Positions 18,353-26,355 of a stretch of 39,613 nucleotides of DNA are shown here, piece by piece. The position numbers were made by a program, and so were the translations under genes. Positions within the stretch are counted from its first letter, which is position 1; every line of letters begins with the position of its first letter. Below the pieces are notes generated by a model, which did not search any database, was not told the origin of the DNA, and was given only the letters and a program-made list of their open reading frames with translations. Origin of the DNA: Synergistaceae bacterium UBA5560 (GTDB lineage: Bacteria > Synergistota > Synergistia > Synergistales > Aminiphilaceae). The stretch is from positions 1 to 39,613 of the forward strand of contig DIMS01000009.1 in assembly GCA_002425685.1 (NCBI GenBank). Direction: 5' to 3'.

Positions 18353-19072
18353 ATGGTGCAGCAGAGAAACGGATTTTCCGCCGGGAGCGCGTCGCTTCGC
18401 CCCTCCCGGGCGACGGGAGTGCGACGAGGCCGGGGAGTTCTCTCCCTGATGATCGTGCTGTGTGTGCTGGCGGGGGTGTTCTACGGAGGGAGCAGAGTTT
18501 ACGGTCTGCTCACGGCGGCGCGGAACGCCGGGGTGCCGTCGGCGGAAGAGGGAGCCGTTTCCGCTCCGTCCGCCGCGCTTTCCTCCGACGCGCAGCCGGA
18601 CAGGATCGCCGCGGGTCTTCCCGCTTCGCCCGACGTGCCCCTCGGCGCCGTGGTAGAGGGAAAAAAGGAGAGCTACTGGATCCGTATCGTGAAGAGTACC
18701 TATTCCCTGCATCTGTACAAGGGAAACCAGCTCGTGAAGACGTATCCCATCGCCATGGGGGAAAACCCCGGTAACAAGGAGCGGGTGGGAGATCGACGCA
18801 CTCCCGAGGGGGATTTTTCGGTGGAGCAAATCCAGAACTCCGCCGCCTGGGTTCACGACTTCGGAGACGGCAAGGGGCCCATCTCCGGTGCCTACGGTCC
18901 CTGGTTCATCCGGCTCAAGACGGGATGGAAGGGCATCGGCATTCACGGTACCCACGATCCGTCCTCCATCGGCAAAATGATTACCGAAGGGTGCATACGT
19001 CTCCGCAACGATCACGTGGAGGAAGTGAAGGCCCGCCTCGCCCTCAAGGCCAGAGTGGTCATCGAACCCTGA
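18353..19072 (+). CDS. Membrane-anchored L,D-transpeptidase (YkuD domain)
   Basis: Peptidoglycan-modifying enzyme of the ErfK/YbiS/YkuD family. A basic N-terminus is followed by one membrane segment (about residues 28-45), so the rest lies outside the cytoplasmic membrane. A low-complexity Ala/Ser/Pro linker leads to the YkuD domain from about residue 100 (WIRIVKSTYSLHLYKGNQ). The catalytic motif is HGTHDPSSIGKMITEGC followed by IRL, with the active-site His and Cys present. It would form 3-3 cross-links or attach proteins to peptidoglycan. The ATG at 18353 follows GGAGGAGGAG; an earlier ATG at 18314 adds 13 residues. It lies 96 bases after pyrE and is probably an independent unit. Confidence 0.9.
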   Translation: MVQQRNGFSAGSASLRPSRATGVRRGRGVLSLMIVLCVLAGVFYGGSRVYGLLTAARNAGVPSAEEGAVSAPSAALSSDAQPDRIAAGLPASPDVPLGAVVEGKKESYWIRIVKSTYSLHLYKGNQLVKTYPIAMGENPGNKERVGDRRTPEGDFSVEQIQNSAAWVHDFGDGKGPISGAYGPWFIRLKTGWKGIGIHGTHDPSSIGKMITEGCIRLRNDHVEEVKARLALKARVVIEP

Positions 19073-19100
19073 AGCGGCGGCTTCCTCCATTCCGGAAATT

Positions 19101-19117
19101 CCCCCTCGGGGTTTTTT
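19101..19117 (+). terminator. Weak intrinsic terminator after the L,D-transpeptidase gene
   Basis: A short CCCC/GGGG hairpin is followed by six T residues, 29 bases past the stop codon. The stem is only four pairs, but the T tract and position fit a terminator. Confidence 0.45.
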
Positions 19118-19132
19118 CTTTCATGGTATCAT

Positions 19133-19190
19133 GAGCTGCGGTGTAGGCATTCCGCAGCTCGTTTCGTCGTCGTCAACGGGATGACGGCGA
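19133..19190 (+). promoter_or_regulatory. Tandem stable hairpins in the fhs leader
   Basis: Two consecutive stem-loops precede fhs. The first is GAGCTGCGG (19133-19141) pairing perfectly with CCGCAGCTC (19152-19160). The second is TCGTCGTCGTC (19164-19174) pairing with GATGACGGCGA (19180-19190) through 11 pairs, two of them G-U. Neither has a T tract. They lie 55 bases before the fhs start and could be a regulatory 5' UTR or mRNA-stabilising structures. They do not resemble the known THF riboswitch core. Confidence 0.4.
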
Positions 19191-19244
19191 AGCGAGGTGA
19201 GGCGAGACAAGACAAGAGCCGAACGTTTAGGGAGGGGTTTGTAC

Positions 19245-20915
19245 ATGGTGTTGTCGGATCTGGAAATCGCACAGGCGGCAAAGCTGAAGCCCATCGGGGA
19301 GATCGCGGCGAAGCTCGGTATTCCCACGGAATATCTCATTCCCTATGGGCACGACAAGGCGAAGGTCGATCTCCGGTTCATGAAGACTCTTGCGGACCGT
19401 CCCGACGGGAAGCTCATTCTCGTCACCGCTACCACTCCTACCGCTGCCGGGGAGGGGAAGACCACCAACACCATTGGCCTCACTCAGGCGCTGGTGAAAC
19501 TGGGGAAAAAGGCGATGATCTGTCTGCGGGAGCCCTCACTCGGCCCCTGTTTCGGCGTCAAGGGAGGCGCCGCCGGAGGTGGTTATTCCCAGGTGCTTCC
19601 CATGGAGGAGATCAACCTTCATTTCACGGGGGACATTCACGCCGTGGGGACGGCCCACAACCTCCTGGCCGCCATGGTGGACAACCACCTGCAGCAGGGA
19701 AACGTCCTTGATCTCGACCCCCAGAGGGTCGTGTTTCGCCGCGTAATGGACATGAACGAGCGGGCGCTCCGGAACATCGTTCTCGGCCTTGGCGGCAAGG
19801 CCAACGGCGTTCCCCGGGAGTCCGGCTTCGACATCACCGTTTCCTCGGAGGTCATGGCCATCCTTTGCCTTGCCCGGGATCTGACGGACCTGAAGGAGCG
19901 TCTCGGCCGCATCGTCGTCGGATACAGCCGGAGCGGCAACCCCGTCACTGCGGCGGACCTCAAGGCCTCGGGAGCCATGGCGGCTCTCCTGAAACAGGCG
20001 CTGAATCCGAACCTGGTGCAGACCATCGAACACGTTCCCGCCTTCGTCCACGGCGGTCCCTTCGCCAACATCGCCCATGGCACGAACTCCCTGGCAGCCA
20101 CCAAAATGGCCCTCAAGCTTGCAGAGTACGCCGTGGTCGAGGCCGGATTCGCCTCCGACCTCGGTGGAGAGAAATTCATGGACATTGCCTGCCGTTACGG
20201 AGGATTCCATCCCTCGGTGGTGGTTCTCGTCACCACCGTGCGGGCGTTGAAGCTCCACGGCGGTATGCCGAAGGACACGCTTCGGGAGGAAAACCTGCCC
20301 GCCTTGGAAAAGGGCATCGAAAACCTCGAGGCACATCTGGACAATCTCAACCAGTTCGGCGTTCCCGTGGTGGTCGCCCTAAACCGCTTCATCACAGACA
20401 CCGACGCGGAGCTTGCCCTTGTACGTCGCGCCGCAGAGGGACGCGACGCGCGCATTGCTCTCTCCGAGGTGTGGGAGAAGGGGGGCGAGGGAGGACTGGA
20501 GCTCGCCCGTGAAGTTCTGGCGGCTATCGACAGGGGTGAGACGTATCGCCCTCTCTACGATTCCGAGCTTCCTCTTCGGGAGAAAATTCTCCGTGTCGCG
20601 ACGAGCGTCTACGGTGCGGACGGGGTGGACTTCGCCCCTGGTGCGGCAAAGACGCTGGAGGAGCTTGAGACCCGAGGGTACGGAACGCTTCCGGTGTGCA
20701 TGGCAAAGACGCAGATGTCCCTCTCCGACGACGCGGAGTTGAAGGGACGTCCCAGGGGGTTCCGCGTCACCGTGCGGGAAGTGCGGCTCTCCGCGGGAGC
20801 GGGCTTCGTCGTTCCCATCTGCGGCGCCATCATGACCATGCCGGGCTTGCCCAAGCGCCCCGCCGCGGAGAACATCGACATCGACGCCGAAGGCAACATC
20901 ACGGGGCTGTTCTAG
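19245..20915 (+). CDS. fhs: Formate-tetrahydrofolate ligase (formyl-THF synthetase)
   Basis: ATP-dependent activation of formate to 10-formyl-THF; the reverse reaction yields ATP in glycine- or purine-fermenting anaerobes. The 556-residue length is typical of the stand-alone bacterial enzyme. The nucleotide loop TPTAAGEGKTTNTIGLTQAL is intact, followed by REPSLGPCFGVKGGAAGGGY, HFTGDIHAVGTAHNLLAA and VEAGFASDLGGEKFMDI, all highly conserved in the family. The C-terminus has GFVVPICGAIMTMPGLPK. The ATG at 19245 has AGGGAGGGG nine bases upstream. It appears monocistronic, with a hairpin-rich leader and a hairpin just past the stop. It supports one-carbon metabolism and purine synthesis. Confidence 0.97.
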   Translation: MVLSDLEIAQAAKLKPIGEIAAKLGIPTEYLIPYGHDKAKVDLRFMKTLADRPDGKLILVTATTPTAAGEGKTTNTIGLTQALVKLGKKAMICLREPSLGPCFGVKGGAAGGGYSQVLPMEEINLHFTGDIHAVGTAHNLLAAMVDNHLQQGNVLDLDPQRVVFRRVMDMNERALRNIVLGLGGKANGVPRESGFDITVSSEVMAILCLARDLTDLKERLGRIVVGYSRSGNPVTAADLKASGAMAALLKQALNPNLVQTIEHVPAFVHGGPFANIAHGTNSLAATKMALKLAEYAVVEAGFASDLGGEKFMDIACRYGGFHPSVVVLVTTVRALKLHGGMPKDTLREENLPALEKGIENLEAHLDNLNQFGVPVVVALNRFITDTDAELALVRRAAEGRDARIALSEVWEKGGEGGLELAREVLAAIDRGETYRPLYDSELPLREKILRVATSVYGADGVDFAPGAAKTLEELETRGYGTLPVCMAKTQMSLSDDAELKGRPRGFRVTVREVRLSAGAGFVVPICGAIMTMPGLPKRPAAENIDIDAEGNITGLF

Positions 20916-20939
20916 GCGCCCCCGTCGAGAGGATTGAAG

Positions 20940-20965
20940 AAACGGCGCGTGCACACGCGCCGTTT
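20940..20965 (+). terminator. Perfect 12-bp inverted repeat after fhs
   Basis: AAACGGCGCGTG and CACGCGCCGTTT form a perfect palindrome with a CA centre, 24 bases past the fhs stop, ending in TTTCCC. It is probably the fhs terminator, although the T tract is only three bases. As DNA it could also serve as an operator for the following gene, whose start is 28 bases downstream. Confidence 0.6.
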
Positions 20966-20993
20966 CCCATCCCGGGAAGGTGCGGTCTCTTCC

Positions 20994-21899
20994 ATGATCG
21001 GAGCACTGGTCGGCGATATTCTCGGCTCTCCCTTCGAACGACGCCCCGTCAAACGGGAGGATGTTCCTCTCTTTGGAGAGGGAACGCGCTTTACCGACGA
21101 TTCGCTCCTCACCGTCGCCGTGGCGGCGACGCTCCTCTCCGGGAGGGACACGGAGGAGCGGTACGCGGTTTTTTTCCGCGAGTACGGCTTGCGCTATCCC
21201 GAGTGCGGTTTCGGAAGATCCTTCCGCGCCTGGCTCAGAGGCGAGGGAATCCCCGGGGGCAGTTTCGGCAACGGCTCGGCCATGCGCGTCAGCCCGGTGG
21301 GATATGCCTTTGAGACGCTTGAGGATGTGCTCGACGGTGCCCGGCGGAGCGCGGCGCCCAGTCATGGACATCCCGAGGGAATCAAGGGCGCCCAGGCCGT
21401 GGCCGCTGCGGTGTTTCTCGCCAGGAAAAGCGTCTCCCGCGACGGGATCGCCTCCTTTCTGCAGGAACGGTTCGGATACGATTTTTCCCGCCCTCTCTCC
21501 CTTGTCCGCCAGAGCTACACCTTCGACGCCACCTGTCCCGGAAGCGTTCCCGAGGCGCTGCTCGCCTTTCTGGAATCCACAAGTTTCGAGGATGCGGTCC
21601 GCAAGGCCATTTCCCTCGGCGGCGACGCGGACACCCAGGCGTGCATCGCCGGAGCGGTGGCGGAGGCGTGGTACGGGGGTATTCCTGAGGAGATGGTCCT
21701 GCGGGCGCTCTCCCTGCTCCCGGAGGAGTTGCTTCGGGTGACTGTGTCCTTTGCGGTGCGCTTTCTGCCGCATTGGCGCGGTTGCCCACTTTTCGTCGCC
21801 CTCGCCGGAAAAAAAGAAGCAGGAAATGAGATGGAGCAAGAGGGAAAAACGGAGCGGCTTTCCCCTCGGGAGTTTCCCGGAGAGGAGAGGAACGCGTGA
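20994..21899 (+). CDS. ADP-ribosylglycohydrolase (DraG/ARH family)
   Basis: ADP-ribosylglycohydrolases remove ADP-ribose from modified proteins or other molecules. MIGALVGDILGSPFE at the N-terminus, RFTDDSLLTVAVA (the Thr-Asp-Asp metal site), GNGSAMRVSPVGY and SLGGDADTQACIAGAVAEA (the second Mg site, GGDxDT) are all present. About 301 residues is normal; the last 35 form a charged tail of no known function. The start at 20994 is the family N-terminus but has only a distant GGAAGG. A longer frame from 20934 overlaps the palindrome. Its stop overlaps the GTG start of the next gene, a heme-pathway radical SAM enzyme, so the genes appear translationally coupled. The substrate is unknown. Confidence 0.88.
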   Translation: MIGALVGDILGSPFERRPVKREDVPLFGEGTRFTDDSLLTVAVAATLLSGRDTEERYAVFFREYGLRYPECGFGRSFRAWLRGEGIPGGSFGNGSAMRVSPVGYAFETLEDVLDGARRSAAPSHGHPEGIKGAQAVAAAVFLARKSVSRDGIASFLQERFGYDFSRPLSLVRQSYTFDATCPGSVPEALLAFLESTSFEDAVRKAISLGGDADTQACIAGAVAEAWYGGIPEEMVLRALSLLPEELLRVTVSFAVRFLPHWRGCPLFVALAGKKEAGNEMEQEGKTERLSPREFPGEERNA

Positions 21900-23020
21900 T
21901 CCCCGTGACGAGATTTCTCCTCGGCCGTCCCGGCGGAGGAGACGGGCTTCGTTTTTCCAGGCCCAGGGCTCCCGTGGTGGTGTGGCACCTCACGCCCCGG
22001 TGCGATCTCCGCTGCCGTCACTGTTACGCCGCAACGGAGGATCGGGGCGAGCTGACGCCGCCGGAAGAGCGGCGCCTTCTGGACGAACTCGCGGTGCTGG
22101 GCGTGCCGGTTTTGCTTCTCTCGGGAGGTGAGCCGCTGCTCCATCCGCGATTCTGGACGATTCTCGACGAAGCCCGGCGCAGAGGCCTGCGGGTAGCCCT
22201 CTCGACCAACGGCGTACACATCGATGGAGAAACCGCACGGCGTCTCGGCGATGTGGGCATCGTCTACGCCGGAGTGAGCATCGACGGTGACGAGCACACT
22301 TCCGATGCCTTCCGGGGGGTGAGGGGCGCGTTCCGCCGTGCCGAGCGGGGTATCACCGCCCTCACCGAGGCGAGAGTTCGCACGGGCTTGCGCTTCACCC
22401 TCGCCCGCTCCACCGCGGGGGCACTGGAAGCGGTGTTCTCCCTTGCGGCGCGATGGAATGCGGCACGCCTCTGCATCTATCATTTCGTTCCTGCGGGGCG
22501 GGGTGCGGCGGACCAGGCGGAGATGCTCTCCCGGAGCGAAACCCGCCCCGCGCTGACGCGTCTTGCCACCCTTGCCGAAGGGGCACCGGATCTGGAAGTC
22601 CTCACGGTGGACAACGCCGCGGACGGCATTTTCTTCGCGCTCTCCCTGTTGCGGCGGGGTGAGAAGGAAAAGGCCGGCGCGGTGTTGGAACTCCTGCGAC
22701 GAAGCGGGGGTAACCGGAGCGGTGAGCACATCGTTTCCCTCCGGTGGGACGGGTTCCTCTTTCCCGATCAGTTTTCCTGGGGGCATCCGCTCGGCCGTTT
22801 CCCGGAACAGTCCCTTGAGGATGCGCTGAGGAGAAGTGCGTTCCCCCTTGCCACCATGCTCCGGGACAGAAAATCCTTCGTGAAAGGGCGCTGCCGGAAG
22901 TGCCGATGGTTCGATTGCTGCAACGGCAACCTGCGTGCTCGGGCCGAGGCGTTGACGGGGGATTTCTGGGGCGAGGACGGAGGCTGTCCTCTGGAGGACG
23001 ACGAGATTCGCCCGGCCTGA
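21896..23020 (+). CDS. ahbC: Radical SAM heme biosynthesis protein, NirJ1/AhbC-like
   Basis: The N-terminus (IPVTRFLLGRP ... RAPVVVWHLTPRC) and the SAM cluster motif CDLRCRHC match the NirJ1/AhbC group, which acts on didecarboxysiroheme. AhbC removes acetate side chains to give Fe-coproporphyrin III. LLSGGEPLLHPRFW is the GGEP SAM-binding motif, followed by LSTNGVHID and GVSIDGD. A C-terminal Cys cluster (CRKCRWFDCCNGN) would hold the second [4Fe-4S] cluster. The GTG at 21896 follows GGAGAGG. Neighbouring nirJ2/ahbD-like and ahbA-ahbB genes support the assignment to siroheme-dependent heme synthesis. Whether this protein acts as AhbC or as a heme d1-type NirJ1 cannot be decided from the sequence. 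Confidence 0.85.
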   Translation: MIPVTRFLLGRPGGGDGLRFSRPRAPVVVWHLTPRCDLRCRHCYAATEDRGELTPPEERRLLDELAVLGVPVLLLSGGEPLLHPRFWTILDEARRRGLRVALSTNGVHIDGETARRLGDVGIVYAGVSIDGDEHTSDAFRGVRGAFRRAERGITALTEARVRTGLRFTLARSTAGALEAVFSLAARWNAARLCIYHFVPAGRGAADQAEMLSRSETRPALTRLATLAEGAPDLEVLTVDNAADGIFFALSLLRRGEKEKAGAVLELLRRSGGNRSGEHIVSLRWDGFLFPDQFSWGHPLGRFPEQSLEDALRRSAFPLATMLRDRKSFVKGRCRKCRWFDCCNGNLRARAEALTGDFWGEDGGCPLEDDEIRPA

Positions 23021-23044
23021 CCGCAGAAAAGGAGAGGAGAAGCC

Positions 23045-24016
23045 ATGCTCGTTTCCTGGAACTGCACCAACGCATGTAATCTTTCCTGTCCCCATTGCTC
23101 CCGAGACGCCGGACAGGCCGCTCCGAGAGAACTTTCCTTTCAGGAGGGACAGAGGCTCATCGACGGAGCGGCGCAGGCGGGATTTCGTATTTTCATCTTC
23201 AGCGGCGGGGAGGCACTCCTGCGTCCAGACCTTCCGGAGCTGGTGCGTTACGCTGCCTTCCGGGGAATGCGCCCCGTGCTCGGTTCCAATGGGACACTCC
23301 TCGACGAACCCCTTGCCCGGACGCTTCAAAAAGCGGGGCTTGCCCGGGTGGGACTCAGCCTCGACAGCGTCCGCCCGAAAGCGCACGATCTCTTCCGGGG
23401 TGTCGATGGCGCTTGGGACGCCACCGTGGCGGCTTGTCGCCGGTGTGCCGCCCTTGGCCTTTCCTTTCAGGTGCACATGACCCTCCTCGACTGGAACGTG
23501 TCGGAACTTCCCGCCATGCACGATCTGGCGCTCGGGCTCGGTGCCGCGGCGCTCCATCTGTTTTTCCCCGTCCGCACCGGACGAGGCCGGGACGTGCGGG
23601 GTATCGTGGAGTCTCCCGAGGTATACCGGACGCTCCTTGAGGAGATCGCCGTCTTGGCAGCGAAAGGCGCCCTGGACGTGAAGGCCGTCTGTGCGCCTCA
23701 GATCACGACGCTTTTACCTCCGGAACGGCGTTCCGGCAAAGGATGCCTCGCGGGGAAGTCCTACTGTGTGGTCACCCCCTCCGGAGAGGTACGTCCCTGC
23801 GCCTATCTCGACCAGGTCGCCGGAAACGTGCTGGACACATCCTTCGAGGACCTCTGGCGGGACGCGCCGCTTTTTCGGGCCATGCGCACTCCGGAGTACC
23901 CAGGCGGTTGCGGCGGCTGTTCGTGGAGCGAACTCTGCGGAGGGTGCCGCGCCCGGGCGTTTGCCGAATCGGGAAATGCCCAGGGAAGGGATCCTCTCTG
24001 CTGGATGCCGTTATGA
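23045..24016 (+). CDS. ahbD: Radical SAM heme biosynthesis protein, NirJ2/AhbD-like
   Basis: A 323-residue radical SAM/SPASM protein. The start MLVSWNCTNACNLSCPHCS has the family form of NirJ2 proteins, with the SAM cluster in CNLSCPHC. FSGGEALLRPDL is the SAM-binding motif, LGSNGTLLD follows, and the C-terminus has a SPASM-like set (CGGCSWSELCGGC). AhbD decarboxylates two propionates of Fe-coproporphyrin III to give heme b. The ATG at 23045 follows AGGAGAGGAG. It is 24 bases after the NirJ1-like gene and its stop overlaps ahbA (ATGA). The ahbD assignment is inferred from gene order and from the need for both radical SAM steps. Confidence 0.85.
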   Translation: MLVSWNCTNACNLSCPHCSRDAGQAAPRELSFQEGQRLIDGAAQAGFRIFIFSGGEALLRPDLPELVRYAAFRGMRPVLGSNGTLLDEPLARTLQKAGLARVGLSLDSVRPKAHDLFRGVDGAWDATVAACRRCAALGLSFQVHMTLLDWNVSELPAMHDLALGLGAAALHLFFPVRTGRGRDVRGIVESPEVYRTLLEEIAVLAAKGALDVKAVCAPQITTLLPPERRSGKGCLAGKSYCVVTPSGEVRPCAYLDQVAGNVLDTSFEDLWRDAPLFRAMRTPEYPGGCGGCSWSELCGGCRARAFAESGNAQGRDPLCWMPL

Positions 24017-24483
24017 CGCCGGGCGAGCTGGAGGACCGTCTTCTCTCGCGCCTTCAGGGCGACGGACTCCCTCTTTCTCCCGTTCCCTATGCCGACCTCG
24101 CCGAAGAGCTGGGGGTTGCCGAGGAAGAGGTGCTTCGAGCGATTGAACGGTTCATCGGATCGGGCCTGGTGCGCTTCTTCGGGGGCTTTTTCGATGCGTC
24201 GGCGCTCGGCATGCAGGGAGTGCTCTGTGCTCTCGCCGCGCCGAAAGAGCGCGTCGAGGCCGTAGCGGCTCTCGTGGACGCCCATCCCGAGGTGACACAC
24301 GACTACCAGCGCGAGGGAGACTATGCGCTCTGGTTCACTCTGAACGCCGGATCCTCCGGGGAACTGGACCGGATTATCACCGAGATCGAGGAGGAGACGG
24401 AATGCACCGTGGCTCTGCGCCTGCCGTCGCAAGCGGTGTGGAAGCTGCGCACCGACTTCCGTCTTCCCGGGAGCCGGTCATGA
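24013..24483 (+). CDS. ahbA: Siroheme decarboxylase subunit AhbA (Lrp/AsnC-like)
   Basis: AhbA and AhbB form the siroheme decarboxylase, giving 12,18-didecarboxysiroheme. This 156-residue protein looks like an Lrp/AsnC regulator: an N-terminal HTH-like segment (YADLAEELGVAEEEVLRAI) and a RAM-like ferredoxin fold. It carries the marker VTHDYQREGDYALWFTL, whose His, Tyr and Arg match the heme-site residues of the AhbA/NirDLGH family. It is therefore an enzyme subunit, not a DNA-binding regulator. It overlaps the NirJ2-like gene upstream and ahbB downstream by four bases each, so the four heme genes are tightly coupled. Confidence 0.9.
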   Translation: MTPGELEDRLLSRLQGDGLPLSPVPYADLAEELGVAEEEVLRAIERFIGSGLVRFFGGFFDASALGMQGVLCALAAPKERVEAVAALVDAHPEVTHDYQREGDYALWFTLNAGSSGELDRIITEIEEETECTVALRLPSQAVWKLRTDFRLPGSRS

Positions 24484-24971
24484 CCCTTTCATCCTTCGAG
24501 CGGCGTGTCCTGGAGGCGCTGCAACAGGAATTTCCTCTGGAACGGCGTCCCTTCGCGGCGATCGCTTCCCACCTCGACGCCACGGAAGGACAAGTTCTGG
24601 ACGCAGTGCGCTCCCTTCGCGAGCGGGGTGTCCTGCGCCGTATTGGCGTGTCCGTGCGCCATCTCCGGGCGGGGTACACTGCCAACGCTCTTGTCTGCTG
24701 GCGCGTCGAGGAGGAGCAGTTTCCCCTTTTTCGGGATCTCCTCCGGAACATGTCCGAGGTGAGCCACTGCTATCGCCGCGGAACCACCCCGACTTGGCCC
24801 TACAACCTCTATACGGTCTTTCACGGCACCTCCAGGAATACGGTGGAGCGCAGCATCGCCGCCTTCGCGAATTGCCTTGGAGATCCCGAACACCGAGTCC
24901 TCTTCTCCATTCGGGAGTTCAAAAAAAGCCGTCGCCTGTTGGCACGAGACCAGGGCGACTGCTCGAGATGA
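24480..24971 (+). CDS. ahbB: Siroheme decarboxylase subunit AhbB (Lrp/AsnC-like)
   Basis: Partner of AhbA in siroheme decarboxylation. The 163-residue protein has the same two-part Lrp-like build: FAAIASHLDATEGQVLDAV in the HTH-like part and an alpha/beta domain. It has the AhbB signature SHCYRRGTTPTWPYNLYTVF, containing the His and Tyr/Arg residues that approach the porphyrin. The C-terminal FSIREFKKSR is typical of the family. The ATG overlaps the ahbA stop. The upstream siroheme genes (hemA to cysG type) are not in this window. An AT-rich hairpin with a T tract follows about 45 bases downstream. Confidence 0.9.
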   Translation: MTLSSFERRVLEALQQEFPLERRPFAAIASHLDATEGQVLDAVRSLRERGVLRRIGVSVRHLRAGYTANALVCWRVEEEQFPLFRDLLRNMSEVSHCYRRGTTPTWPYNLYTVFHGTSRNTVERSIAAFANCLGDPEHRVLFSIREFKKSRRLLARDQGDCSR

Positions 24972-25015
24972 CGCCTCCTTTCGGGATTCATTATGCAGTG
25001 GTGTCGCTGCTGAAT

Positions 25016-25043
25016 AAAAGAGGAATCTTTTGTGTATTTTTTT
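25016..25043 (+). terminator. AT-rich terminator after the ahb genes
   Basis: AAAAGA pairs with TCTTTT across a GGAA loop, and seven T residues follow at 25037-25043. The stem is weak in base composition, but its position 44 bases after ahbB fits a terminator. Confidence 0.45.
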
Positions 25044-25438
25044 AATAAGCCTCTTGCTTTCTAAAGAATATGTTTTGTACTCCCGTGGTACAGGAGTGAG
25101 GCCAGGCGGGCTTGATGTGCGATGGAGGAAATTTTTCTGATGTGGAGGGGAAAATCACGCACCAATGCCTCCACACTGGTTCAGTTTCTCTCGGAAATCT
25201 CTTTTACGGAGGAACGCTGTTCCCAAAGTGCGGCGAACCATGCTCCTCGTTACTGCAAGAGAGAAGGAGCGCCCAGGGCGAGCATGGGGCAAGGCAACAG
25301 GCAGGAATGGTGTTCCCGGAAAAGGGTGAACCGATCCAAAACAGGGAAACCTTCCTGCGTGTTGCCTCGGTGAAGAAACCGAGTGCTTCCAGGATTCGCT
25401 CATTCTTCGTGTCTTCCCAGTCGATGAAACGGTGCTCA
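25044..25438. other. AT-richer non-coding stretch at the boundary of the rsr island
   Basis: No convincing gene is seen here. The composition shifts to more A/T around 25010-25090. A small hairpin (TGTAC 25076-25080 with GTACA 25088-25092) and a loose promoter-like TTGCTT ... TGTACT are visible. The lower part overlaps the shifted reading frame that continues the AAA ATPase remnant on the minus strand. Confidence 0.3.
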
Positions 25439-26355
25439 TCAAGGATCGCGGCGTAGCTCCTCTTTCCCATACGGGTACAGAGAGGAGAGTGCTTTCGAAA
25501 AACGGTATCGAAGGTAAAAAACCTTGACCATTTCGTTACGATCGGCACCGAAAAGTTCCTCCGCAGTGAAGAGAAAAAACCCTGCATCCTCTCTTTTCAC
25601 CACGGTACTGACCGCGTCCAGCGCACTCGGAGAATTCGAGGCGGTGACGAAAAACACGCCATGGTTGTTCTCTCTCTTTTCCGAGAGCGTTCTTGCCGGA
25701 TTGTCCAGTTTGTTTCGGCCCTCCTCGCCAATGGGGAGTTCTTCAAGGGGTGTGAAGCATTCTACGTAGCGGCCGAGGGGTGCGCGCAGCATGATCTGTT
25801 CGGCCTGCTCCTCCGCATAGCGAAAGAGATCCGCTTCGGAGAGCACCGGATTTTTGGAGAAAGCCTCGTTGCGCCGGCGGTTCAGAGCACTGCAGAGCGC
25901 ACGAAGGCAAACATTCTTGATGAGTCCTCCGGAAAAAACGTAGCGCTCGGCGAGAATGTCGAGACGCACGTCGGGACCCAGGGAGACGCCGGGAGGAACG
26001 AGAGATTTCCAGATGGCTTTTCGCTGTTCTTTGTCGGAAATGGGGAAGAAGATTTTCAGTGAAATCCGTCGGTTCAGAGTCGGATCCATGCGAACAGGCC
26101 GATTGGAGGAGAGGATCACGGCACAGGTCGCTTTTTCGAGCTCGATGAGCAAAGAGCGGCTGTTTTCCGATTCTCCCTCGAAGACGTCGTCGCACTCGTC
26201 GAGAAAGACAATGCTTTTGGAAAATTTCGCTTCACGGAAAGCACAGCAGATGCGCTTCTCCAGGGAAGCAAAAAGCCCTTTGCGCTCCGTTCAAAACTGA
26301 CGGTGAGAAGGGGACCCCCCGAATGAGAGGCCAGGGCATGGAGGGGAGTCCCGCC
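25204..26355 (-). pseudogene. Frameshifted AAA+ ATPase remnant
   Basis: Three minus-strand frames together give an AAA ATPase. In order: LHALASHSGGPLLTVSFE, a shift near 26285, then GLFASLEKRICCAFREA and Walker B in SIVFLDECDDVFEGES. Sensor 1 follows in CAVILSSNRPVRMDPTLNRR, then a lid domain with SGGLIKNVCLRALCSALNRR. A second shift near 25480 moves from SSLYPYGKEEL to RMGKRSYAAILDEHRF, and that frame ends at 25204. The Walker A lysine loop (GxxGxGKT) is missing; only GGTPLHALAS remains, so a short deletion is likely. The longest intact piece (25439-26152) lacks both Walker motifs. The gene is very probably inactive unless these are sequencing errors. The exact 3' end is uncertain. Confidence 0.7.

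Noticed and set aside
19133..19244. A tetrahydrofolate riboswitch before fhs
   Set aside because: The hairpins lack the known THF riboswitch core sequences; only a generic structured leader is supported.
24013..24971. Two Lrp/AsnC transcription regulators
   Set aside because: The VTHDYQRE and SHCYRR motifs and the radical SAM neighbours identify them as siroheme decarboxylase subunits.
25112..25456. A 114-codon plus-strand frame near the rsr island
   Set aside because: It has no domain and no clear ribosome site, and it overlaps the minus-strand continuation of the ATPase remnant.
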